From: Ashinkailepas kermadecensis
Taxonomy: Eukaryota > Arthropoda > Thecostraca > Neolepadidae
Assembly: GCA_034440615.1 (NCBI GenBank)
Contig: JAOTOM010004379.1
Location: 62,001 to 126,000, forward strand
DNA: 64,000 nt
Direction of reading: 5' to 3'
Positions 55,076 to 64,000 of the stretch are shown here, in pieces. The first letter of the stretch is position 1; each line of letters starts with the position of its first letter. The notes under the pieces were generated by a model, which was not told where the DNA came from, did not search any database, and saw only the letters and a program-made list of their open reading frames with translations. A program made the position numbers and the translations under genes.

Positions 55076-55359
55076 AATAAAGTACAACTTTTATCGTTAC
55101 TTTTGATGTTAACTCAGCACCTCCTGGTATATTGAAGGTCGTATATTTTATTTACACACAATGTCTCAAACCCAGGAGCATCTAAGAGCCATTCTTCGTT
55201 ATATTAAACAATGAGAATGAGAGAGATAGAGAGCGAAAAGAGGGAGGCAGCGATAGAGACAAAGACAGAGACAGAGATAGAGACAGAGAGAGAGAGAGAG
55301 AGAGAGAGGTAGAGGAAGAGGAAGAGGTAGAGGCAGAGGCAGAGGCGGAGGCAGAAAAC

Positions 55360-56660
55360 TGTATTTACAGACGCCGGATCCATCCACACATGCACCAACA
55401 AGCACATGCCCACATACACCAAACCATCGTCATACACACCAAACTTCAATTTTCATTTTCAGCATAGTGCAGTCGACCAGGCATCCCATATGCGGGATAT
55501 GCATCGTAGATCATTACTGCTCGCTACGTTCATAACCCCATTCTTCAATGTGTTTATGCGCTTCAGGAATCCCCAGGAGGCCATTCTGTAGTTGCATCAA
55601 AATTGTCAATATGCTCCTGAGGAAACATATTTGATGCGCTACAGAATGTATCCAAAAAACATTATATTAGCATCGCTAACACACCTTGAACTTCTGCAAC
55701 AGTGCGGCAGGATATGAGTACCACAGATGTAATTCGTGGTAGATGCATCAGTGGTAGGTGATTGAGCAGCATGCGAGATACAAGTGTCGTTTCACATGAC
55801 ACGAGCACATTGACAATTTTTCATCAAGGAATTGGCTCTGCAGCAAGCAAGCGGTAAGTTGTTGACGCGTCGCTGCATCGTCGCAAGCCGAATTAAAGTT
55901 ATAATTAACAATGCAGAGACACCTAAAGTTATATATTTAGGCTTTAGGGTAAATCGAATTCATTGGTCAGGTAGCGTCCATGTCAGAGGCCTGTGCTCAT
56001 TTACACGTAGCAGCGTACTATTGCGCCACGTCAGCATAGGAGAAAATTTTGATACATGCGGGAATACATTGGAGAATGCATACTGTGCTTTTCGTGTTGT
56101 AAATTATACCATGCTTTTTTGCATAGTATTCGCAAATGTTCAGGAGTTGTTGGAGGCCATATGGTTAGATAAAAGAAGAGCCGCATCATCAACATATGAC
56201 AAATGGTTAATACTACCAAGGTAGTAAAGCAGCGTATTATCTATTTGTCAAGGGACTAAAGTAAACTCGGCTGTGAAACCTTGCTTATTTTAATCAAGAG
56301 AAGAAAACAAGTCATAAGTGTTTAAAGAACACTTATGATAACAACAAGTCAAGTTGTCATTGTTCAAAGAAGGAAATAATATGCTACCCCATCTGACGCC
56401 ATTCGAAGTCTCAGTCTCACTCAGTTGGAGACTCTGGCACCTACAAAACGGCGGGCCACTTTCTCACATGCACAAACACCACACACAGCTCTAACAAGGG
56501 AATTACTAGTCGAGAAAACTAAAGTACTCGCAACCACCCACAACAAACGATGACTTATTGCCCTAGAGGAAATATACATCAGGCACGCCGATGCGGCCAT
56601 CAACAAACATATCGACGCGAGTGGGACACTCGAATTCTACGAGGGACCCCCCCCCCCCTC
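55360..56660. other. No gene recognised
   Basis: Short unconserved ORFs; an 11-bp hairpin (TCATAAGTGTT and its complement) at about 56312-56338. Confidence 0.4.
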
Positions 56661-56689
56661 CCCACGTCAGTGACTTGGTGCTTTGGAGT

Positions 56690-58890
56690 TTAATACTGGA
56701 AATTTACATTTCCGGTACTTCCCGCGCCCACCAGCATAACGCACGGGATTTCTTACTCTAAGCATAAATATCAAGGTTGTACATTTTACAAAAACACCTT
56801 TCCTCAACATACTGTCTTGAGATTGAGAAAACAAAATCCAATGTGATGATCCATCTGTTTTCCTGTTGCCGTAAAAAAACACATTTTCCTTCCAAGCACT
56901 TTCTAGCCCAACTACACGGAAATCCTCGATCTCGTGGTCCAGTCCGTTGAAGTGTTTACTCACTGGAAGCTCTCCTCCTCTTCCACACCGAATTGACGAC
57001 AAGTGATTTGGACCCTGCATACAATTTGTTCCCTGATTCCCCTATATAACAAACATCAGCACACGTGTTGCAGAACATGCCATACACGACATTAGAAGAT
57101 GTACAGCCTATAGTGGGCCTTCCTACTTTTATTCCACGTGCTTCAACTTCCTGACGCATGACGCGGCACTCACAACAATTCTTTCCAAAATTTTGTGCCC
57201 TACTTGGAGTCCCGTACATTGCACTTCTTGTCTTGTCATGCACCAATTTATCAGCTAGGTTTGTTCCCCTTCTGTAGGTTGGCATAGGGTCGACTGGGAA
57301 TAGTTTTTGTAGGCTTTCTGTTCGCTGTAGGATATGACGTTTGTCCCTCAATGTCCATCCGTCGGATGTCGGGGAGATATCTGGAGAAAGTAATGGCCAT
57401 CGGGATCCCCTTGACCGTATATTTACTTTGAGACCTCTTCACTAGCAATGAGTCTGTCAATTTGATTGGCCTTGCGTATCGGTATATCAACTTTCTGAAG
57501 CGGGTACACTCTTTGTAATGCGGGTGTAATGTAAAGCGGGTCCCTGATTATGTTTTCGCTCTGGGCGTACGAGTTGTGCTTGCTGCATATCCGTTTGGCA
57601 CGGGTTGCTAATCCAAATTGGATGCTGTCTTTCACTGATTTCGGATGGTCAGAAGCATACCGCAAGGATGCTTTTTATCGTTTGGTTTTCAGAACACTTC
57701 CGTAGCAAATTTGCCGTTGTGTAGGCCCACGCGGACATCCAGAAATTCAATCTCTCACCAGAGTACCTCAAATCAACTTTGATTTTCGGGTGAATAGTGT
57801 TAGCCAGCTGATGAAAACGCTTTAATTGATCTATGTCTCCGGCAAAGATACCAAATATGTCCTCGATGAACCTATATACAATTAATGGTTTGACCGGTGC
57901 GGTGGCTAGCAAAGCTTTCCCCCAGCTGCCCATATACGTACAGGCGTAACTCTTCCCCAAACGCGAGCCAATTGCGGTGCCGTCGGTCTGGATGTAATGG
58001 GTCGCTTTTTCTAACCTAAAATTGTTGTTTTCAAGAACCAGTTGTATCGTGCTAATAAGTTCTTCTGTTGGAATATCCTGGCATTTTCTGCTGTTCAGGG
58101 CAGCCTGGTATCCTTGGAGTCCCTCTAGCTTTGGCATGCTTGGGTACAATTTTTTTCACATCCATGCAGAACATTTGTATGCTCCGCCCTGCTGAATGGT
58201 TTGCGAGAAGCTAACATAACCTGCTTGTCGTAATTTCGTAAGGAAGTCCGTTGTGTCACGGATATAAGTTGCCTGGGATTCCATATGACTCTTGAACAAG
58301 CTTGCGGCTACTTCCGCGCGATATTTCCGTTGCGTGGTTTCTGCTACTCACTATCGTGCTAATCGGATAACCCGGTTTGTGGGTTTTCGGGTTTCCCTGT
58401 AGGTATCCCGGCTTTGGATTTGTTGGCAACATATACCACGGCAAATTATTTCCTATATGGCCTCTCTTGTACCGGTCATTCACCAAGCTCCTGAACTTTT
58501 CCTGTATCGAAAGAATGTGGCCTGAATTTTTAGGGTAGTAGATTGTATCATCTTCCAGATCCTTGCGTGCATTGTTGCGGTAATTCTCGGCATCCATCAC
58601 CACTGCTCCCGAGCCCTTGTCTGCCGGTCGTATCACTATGGAATTGTCTGCCATGAGTTGATCTATGGCTTTCACTTCCACTGGCTTCAGGCTGCCTTGG
58701 CACTACTTTTTATGCCACCTATTATCTCCCTCGAAACTTCCACCAAATACAGGTCAAGGCAGAGGTCACGATTACGCTGAAGCGCCCAGGATGACTTTTT
58801 GGAGGCTTTGTCATTAGGTATGACGTCATCGGCGTCCCTGTTATCTGGCTCTGTGCTTTCACGATTTCCCCAGCACTCACGCAGGCGCAT
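56690..58890 (-). pseudogene. Penelope-like retroelement, degenerate RT plus GIY-YIG endonuclease
   Basis: Read on the minus strand through several frames: NSIVIRPADKGSGAVVMDAE (58.6 kb), GYLQGNPKTHKPGYP and ISTIVSSRNHATE (58.4 kb), MYPSMP (58.1 kb), GTAIGSRLGKSYACTYMG (57.95 kb), YRFIEDIFGIF (57.85 kb, where active elements have IDD), TRAKRICSKHNSYAQSE (57.6 kb), then VVYGMFCNTCADVCYIGESG (57.1 kb) and HFNGLDHEIEDFRV (56.95 kb) of the GIY-YIG domain. The order RT then EN defines Penelope-like elements. Frameshifts between blocks and the altered catalytic dyad show it is dead. Confidence 0.88.
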
Positions 58891-58894
58891 TAGT

Positions 58895-59445
58895 CTTTGC
58901 CACTCTTGTATTTCGGCTATGACTAACGATAGTAACGGCTTCTTTTTAGTACAAATTTGAGACCCTTTCCCAGGATCGAAAACTCCGCATCGGTTAGGGT
59001 TCTTTTAGATCATTCCGTTGATCACTCCGTCGTTACCTTTATCCACAAGTAGGGACTTCCCCCCCTTGCCCTCATCGACATTTTATCTCGACGCCAGCAG
59101 TACCACGCAATATCTGCAATTTCCTTGTCTTGATACGTTTCATCTCGGCATATGTTTTTGTATATCATGTCTCAAAATAACTGTGGTTTTGCCAATGTCA
59201 CAGACGGGACTGCTCTCAGAACTGAGTGTCTTTTCCCCCACGTCTGAAATCCACTCATCATATTGTTCTTGCATACGGACAGCATTTGTATTTGACAGGT
59301 ATCGGCATAGCTTCATTAGCTCCATGGAATCTCTGTTTAACACCTTTGTCATCCCCTTGGCATTCCCATTTCAGTCTAAAACCGGTAGGTATCAGTTCCT
59401 CCTCCAGGCATGCCGTCAAGAACTGCTCGTGTGGCTTGCTTTGCG
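58895..59445. other. No gene recognised
   Basis: Spacer between the Penelope-like remnant and the JAMM ORF. Confidence 0.4.
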
Positions 59446-59449
59446 TGCC

Positions 59450-60193
59450 TTAACAGTCCATCGTCTTTTTTTTGCTGAATGGTATATTACCACTTGCTTC
59501 GCTCGTTTGAATTATATCTGCGTTCTGAATGGCGAGGCCATGGGAACTGACGTTAGCCGTGGCCAGCGGGTGGCGATAATGAGTCGTTACGAGTAAATCC
59601 GATACTGAACACTGACTGGTGATGGCTGCTTGTGGATGTACAGTTATTTGGTTAGCATCCCGCAGGTTTACCGCATCCACCTCATCGGCCCACCTCATCC
59701 ACCTCATCGGCACGATATCCAGCGCAAGGTCAAATAATCCCACCTTTGTCTCATGGTTATGAAAACCTGAAGGTTTGCAGTTTCCAATCACGTCCATCCT
59801 CCTTTCGGCTAATCTAAACCACTTGTTGACGTCGTACTTCGTTGCACACACCACAGCTACTGACTCCGGGAGCAGGCTCTGGTACACGAATTGAGTGTGC
59901 ATGTGAATGCTGCTTAAAAATGCCGTTTGTGATGGATGTGTGTGGATCCATCCAGGAATACTTAGGTCATTTTCGATCATGTGCAAGTCGAACGACGAAT
60001 CATCGTCCATCACTACAGAGTTACCTGTTCCATGTCGGCGGGGTACTATCAGCTTCGTAGTGGAGGATCTTGTTTCCGTCATAGTCCCACAGAGTAGGCC
60101 ACATGTTTCAACGTCACGGCTGGTGTTAGCGATTGCCGGCTTCAGGAAGACTTCTTCCAGGTTACACGGCGATGAAATTGTTTTCATTTTCAC
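59450..60193 (-). CDS. AMSH/STAMBP-type JAMM domain protein with altered zinc ligand
   Basis: 247 codons from ATG at 60193 (stops lie just upstream) to a stop. Residues 10-140 match the catalytic domain of the endosomal K63-specific deubiquitinases AMSH and AMSH-LP: IANTSRDVETCGLLCG with the catalytic Glu at 29, GWIHTHPSQTAFLSS with His84 and His86, and CKPSGFHNH with the second, structural zinc ligands. The third catalytic zinc ligand, Asp in the HTHP-x7-S-x-D type motif, is His97 here (codon 59903-59905, CAC where GAC is expected). The N-terminal MIT/SBM part of AMSH is absent and the last 85 residues match nothing I know. No intron is visible. It could be a retrocopy, a domain carried by a mobile element, or one exon of a larger gene. 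Likely inactive as a protease, perhaps a pseudoenzyme. Confidence 0.75.
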   Translation of the reverse strand: MKMKTISSPCNLEEVFLKPAIANTSRDVETCGLLCGTMTETRSSTTKLIVPRRHGTGNSVVMDDDSSFDLHMIENDLSIPGWIHTHPSQTAFLSSIHMHTQFVYQSLLPESVAVVCATKYDVNKWFRLAERRMDVIGNCKPSGFHNHETKVGLFDLALDIVPMRWMRWADEVDAVNLRDANQITVHPQAAITSQCSVSDLLVTTHYRHPLATANVSSHGLAIQNADIIQTSEASGNIPFSKKKTMDC

Positions 60194-60676
60194 TAGATTA
60201 TGGCTTAGGAGTGAAGAAAACTGATGAAAATTGGGTGCAGTTTACCAATATTTATATTAAAACTGCATACAGTTTTAGTACAGCATCGTACCTTCTTCCG
60301 TGTCACGCTGCACCATATGACAGTGACGGTTTGTCACGACAGCTGCGGTAATATTGCTTCTGTTATGTCGTAAATTTTCGCTTGAACACGTATCCTCCTT
60401 TATATTTTTGTTTAATACGCGTGTTGGTATGTGAAGGTTTTATCTTGGATTCGCCTGTTAGATTATTCCATGCGTGGTTACTTAGCTGTGCTTAATCAGA
60501 GGTGTCCTAGATAGCTTCGATTGACACCTGATTTTCAGCTGAGCATGATTTGTTTGTATTGTTCAGTGTGGCTAACATATGGCGCAACGTGGCACTGAAG
60601 AATGTACGATGCTGTGCTGAAGCTGTATGCATATTTATATATGAATATTGGCAACCCGCTCCTGGTTGTCATCAGT

Positions 60677-60832
<156 letters not shown>

Positions 60833-60839
60833 CACATTT

Positions 60840-61485
60840 ACATGTTTAGTTTATTAATGCAGGTACATATCCCGTCATAAATATGTATATAATAACATGT
60901 TCGTTTTTATTCAAGTATTTATCCCGTCATTGAATGAAAGATGAATTTTATTTCCCACAGCTATATATACATAGGCTATTGTATTTCGCTCTGCAGTTGT
61001 ATTTGATTTATGTTCAATATCCTCGCAGATTTGCTGGACTTAAAACCATAACTGTTGCTGATTCCCAAAATATGGCATACTTGAGATGCAAAAACATGCA
61101 AAGCAAAGGTGTTGTTTCTGAGCTTGTTTGAGGGACGTCAGCTTCTAATATCAGAGTGCTGTTTCGTCGTGTTCTGTTTTCGGAGCAGTAAGCTCACCAT
61201 TCGGCAATGTATGAGAAGCTCCAATGTACGGAGTGCGTGGGGTGATATTTTTACATTTGCCGTCTTTTCCTTGTGGACCACTATGCTGGTTGGGTCCTCC
61301 TAGTGCATTATCTGTTCCTTCTGGTGTACCACTTCCATTGCATGTCAACGATGGGGTCATATTCCCCCTCTCAATTTGGTGTATGAGTGTACGGCTTGAT
61401 TTTAACAAGTGCACCAGCTTAATTCTTGCTAGTTCACCAATGGAGGTCCTCCAGTGAGCCATGTCCATCATCTCCGACGCACCAG
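60840..61485. other. No gene recognised
   Basis: Short unconserved ORFs. Confidence 0.4.
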
Positions 61486-61489
61486 TTCA

Positions 61490-61705
61490 GTTTTGTCTAA
61501 GTGCACCAGGTCAGGTCACCTCGATGCACAAGTTAGGCCATCCCCACAAGTTAGGTCATCACCAGGGCACCAGTTAGGTCACCACCAGTGCACCAGTTAT
61601 TTCATCTCCACCAGCCAGGTCACCATCAGTGCACCAGTGAGGTCTCTACCAGTGCAGTTAGGTCCTTCACACCAGTTAGGTAACCACCAGTGCATCATTT
61701 TTGTC
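61490..61705. repeat. Decayed 23-bp minisatellite with AGGTCA
   Basis: Irregular copies of a 23-bp unit, GTGCACCAGTTAGGTCACCA plus CCA. Several retain AGGTCA. Confidence 0.75.
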
Positions 61706-61739
61706 CTCTACGGTGCGCCAGTTCAATTCTCCCCAGTGC

Positions 61740-62212
61740 AACAGCTTGGTGTCAGCCGCGATATTCGGATTGCCGTCCGTGACTGGAACCACCGGCAGCA
61801 GCCCAGAACACAGACAGCCACTGACGTGACAAGTTCACCCCACCCCATCCCCACCCCCACTCACACACAGCTGGAGATCGGGGTGAACATGCTGGCAGCT
61901 TTAGGGTTCTCCGCCGATTTGACTCGTTGGTGCTCTGGGGGAGCACATCAGAGTGCAGAGAGGCCCGCCAATATCAGCCTCGGGGGTCTCGCCAGTGCAC
62001 ACCTGAGATGCTCCTCTGGCGCCTCAGCCTCAGCCGTCCGTCTTCGCTTCAATCAGCGCCGACGCTGGCGTGCCGACGATTTGTCATCCGGAGCGAGATT
62101 CGTAGCCAGAGCCGGAGCCGAGGCCGGGGCCGGGGCCGGGGCCCGAGTTCAGTACTTGTTAATATGCAATGACAGAAAGCGAATGAGAGTGAGAGGGAAC
62201 ATCATAAAATAA
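61740..62212 (+). other. Open frame of unknown status
   Basis: An open frame continues from the preceding repeat through VSRDIRIAVRDWNHRQQPRT, LEIGVNMLAALGFSADLTRW and a Gly/Ala/Glu-rich stretch encoded by a GGCCGGGGCC repeat. An acceptor-like CACACACAG precedes CTGGAGATC at about 61872. I recognise no family; it may be a chance ORF. Confidence 0.15.
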
Positions 62213-62214
62213 GC

Positions 62215-63180
62215 TTAATATTGGTAAGTGTGCTTAAGGTAAGTGTAAGGGTGTCTGCAGCATACCGTTGAGCTGTTCGTTACACTAATTTATTGTCATA
62301 TCATTAAGCTTAAGGTTTCCAATCCCATGGCTACCGTAATGCCATCTCGGGTAGAATTTCCACACCCTGCACCCGCGTTATATTCAATGAGCGTGCGATG
62401 TAGCTGAAAAATAAAAATAAAGCGTGCATCATATTACTGCTCACAAATGCATTGTGCTGAATAATATGACGTACTCACAATGGTGTCCGTTAAGGTTATA
62501 TCACATAGCGGCATAGCGGGCATCGAGGAAGATTTTCGTGGTGAGAACCTCTCCATCCCCCCCCCCCACACAAAAAAAAATATATATCAGAGTGCTGAGC
62601 CGATGCCGTTTTATTATAAATATGCGGAAGTGAGATCGGGTGTCAAAACTGCACGGGCAAAAACGGAAGAAAATAGATAAGGGAGCATAGACGAATCCAA
62701 TATTCGCTTATGAAAAAGTTGTTACCCAAGGACTAATCGCCAAGTAAAATGTGATGCACCAATTATGTTGGCACATCCTATCCAATTCCCTAAAGATAAC
62801 CAAGTCAATACTTTTCAAAGACATAGTAACAGTGAATGAGAAGGCCAAAATTTCACAGCACAGCATTTTCACTCAACGGTTGCCTTCGATGAGTACGACT
62901 AACAGGAAACGGGTTAAATAGACGTCTACTTTCTCCAATTTCTTGAAGAGTACATACATATTTTAGTCATACCATTATAGGTGCATGCATTGGAGGTACA
63001 CGCATGTAATGATCGAAATAATCGTTCTGGCTATGCATTAATTTGAACACAAATAAAAACGATCTTTATCGATTGAATCTAGTTAATATACTAATTAAAT
63101 ATGTTAATTATTAGTGAGAAAAAGGCATAAAATAACCTTATGCTCTTATTAAGACAAAGAAATAGATTCCAAATCACACT
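62215..63180. other. No gene recognised
   Basis: A/T-rich; no repeats or conserved ORF seen. Confidence 0.4.
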
Positions 63181-63187
63181 GTATATA

Positions 63188-63210
63188 TTTCGGCCACGGG
63201 CGTTCCTCAG
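63188..63210 (-). ncRNA. Hammerhead-ribozyme-like core 3' of a Penelope-like element
   Basis: Minus strand: CTGAGGA (63210-63204), stem GCC-CGT-GGC, then GAAA (63191-63188). It lies about 250 bp downstream of the endonuclease stop codon, where the terminal repeat of a Penelope-like element is expected. Only the core and stem II are visible by eye. Confidence 0.5.
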
Positions 63211-63452
63211 CAGTGAACATTTTGCTACAAAAGCCACAAAAACACACACGCCAAGTGCACCTGGTGACACCGAACCGTGAATCGCCTTCATTTTACATAT
63301 CACAATATCTGCATACTCGTAAAATACATATACATATTAACATAAACCCACATCAAGGTGCATGATCCATTGTGTACATGTGTCAACTTGCGACCCAGGT
63401 GTGTGTGCGTGTCTGTGTGTGGATGCGGTTATGTGTTGCATATGTGCTTGCC

Positions 63453-64000
63453 TTATGCGGTGTATGGAACCGGTTTTATCAGGGTCCAGGATACCATCAT
63501 TGTGTTTAATGAAGGCTTTTTGTTCCTAATCTCTATTGATTCGCTGATTTTGAGCTCTGCTACATCTTTGCAAACTTGCAGAATGGATATGCTGAGTGTT
63601 TTAGAGTCGAAAATGCTGCTCGCGTGAGTGATTTTGAAGTGTTCGCCAAATGGGGTGTTAGTGGTTTTATTTTTAGCGTCTCTTAAGTGCTCATTAAATC
63701 TGTCCCTAACCATGCGTTTTGTTTCCCCTATATACGTGATGTACAATGGTCGGCATAGCTGGCATGTTATAAGGTAGACGGTGTTTCGTGTGTGGCATCT
63801 GCCTTGAAGTCCTGCCAGACAACAGTGACACTTTTTGCTCCCAGCAGGACATGGGTGTGGGTTGAGAGCGGACTTGGTCAGAGTTTCTGAAAGTGTTTTG
63901 CCACTCTGCCATGCTACACGTAGTGATAGTATTGAGGTTTTGATTGCCGCTGATATTTTTTTGGTGAGCTTATCATCTATGTAGGGGAGGCTGACGAAAG
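63453..64000 (-). CDS. Penelope-like element, C-terminal part with intact GIY-YIG endonuclease (runs off the window)
   Basis: Open without a stop from the window edge to the stop at 63453-63455. Reads VSLPYIDDKLTKKISAAIKT, then SALNPHPCPAGSKKCHCCLA with the CxxC linker, NTVYLITCQLCRPLYITYIG and ETKRMVRDRFNEHLRDAKNK (GIY-YIG core with catalytic Arg), FGEHF, and the C-terminal SESIEIRNKKPSLNTM. This is the connector plus EN domain of an EN-bearing Penelope-like element. The RT would lie to the right of the window. Unlike the copies at 54 and 57 kb it has no breaks in the visible part, so it may be young. Confidence 0.85.
   Translation of the reverse strand, partial: FVSLPYIDDKLTKKISAAIKTSILSLRVAWQSGKTLSETLTKSALNPHPCPAGSKKCHCCLAGLQGRCHTRNTVYLITCQLCRPLYITYIGETKRMVRDRFNEHLRDAKNKTTNTPFGEHFKITHASSIFDSKTLSISILQVCKDVAELKISESIEIRNKKPSLNTMMVSWTLIKPVPYTA

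Larger units (their letters stand above)
54367..55165. repeat. About 100-bp inverted repeat around a Penelope-like fragment
   Basis: 54367-54466 and 55066-55165 are near-perfect reverse complements (left arm contains TACGACCTTCAATATACCAG and GGAGGTGCTGAG). Inverted LTR-like repeats are a known feature of Penelope-like elements. Confidence 0.9.

Overview
The window reads as nuclear DNA of an animal, probably an arthropod or another aquatic invertebrate. The genes have spliced exons with GT/AG borders. Coding exons are strongly G/C-biased while spacers are A/T-rich. The mobile elements are invertebrate types: Penelope-like elements, non-LTR retrotransposon fragments, a tRNA-derived SINE and a TTAA-flanked element. 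The species cannot be named from the sequence.

1-7.6 kb: no confident gene. It holds two 23-bp minisatellites, two miniature hairpin insertions and a TTAA-flanked inverted-repeat element (3253-4183) packed with AGGTCA nuclear-receptor half-sites. 7.9-25.8 kb, plus strand: the main gene, a TANC/rolling-pebbles homologue. At least 12 exons join in a consistent phase and encode a serine-rich segment, a P-loop STAND-type NTPase domain, ankyrin repeats and a C-terminal TPR block that ends in a stop. The 5' exons lie upstream or were not recognised. Most of its introns carry minisatellites that touch a splice site or copy splice-site sequence.

29.4-40.5 kb, minus strand: an EF-hand protein of the DRC8/EFCAB2 type (axonemal dynein regulatory complex). 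Three exons are well supported. Two more upstream exons are only plausible. A near-consensus RFX X-box at 40526-40539, the hallmark of ciliary promoters, sits next to the candidate first exon. 34.9-54 kb: LINE remnants, microsatellites, a 36-bp and a 47-bp minisatellite and long stretches with no visible gene. 54-64 kb: Penelope-like element remnants with GIY-YIG endonuclease segments and hammerhead-ribozyme-like cores, and an intronless AMSH-type JAMM protease ORF whose zinc-ligand aspartate is replaced by histidine.

The strongest candidate for something undescribed is a family of very short (39-60 bp) insertions. Eight copies are each bracketed by 10-17 bp target-site duplications. They share a hairpin-forming head and an AACTAACTAACC-type tail, and six of the eight begin at nearly the same base, as a complete miniature retroposon would. 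The second is the recurrent birth of minisatellites from splice donors, branch-point-like motifs and acceptors inside the two genes.
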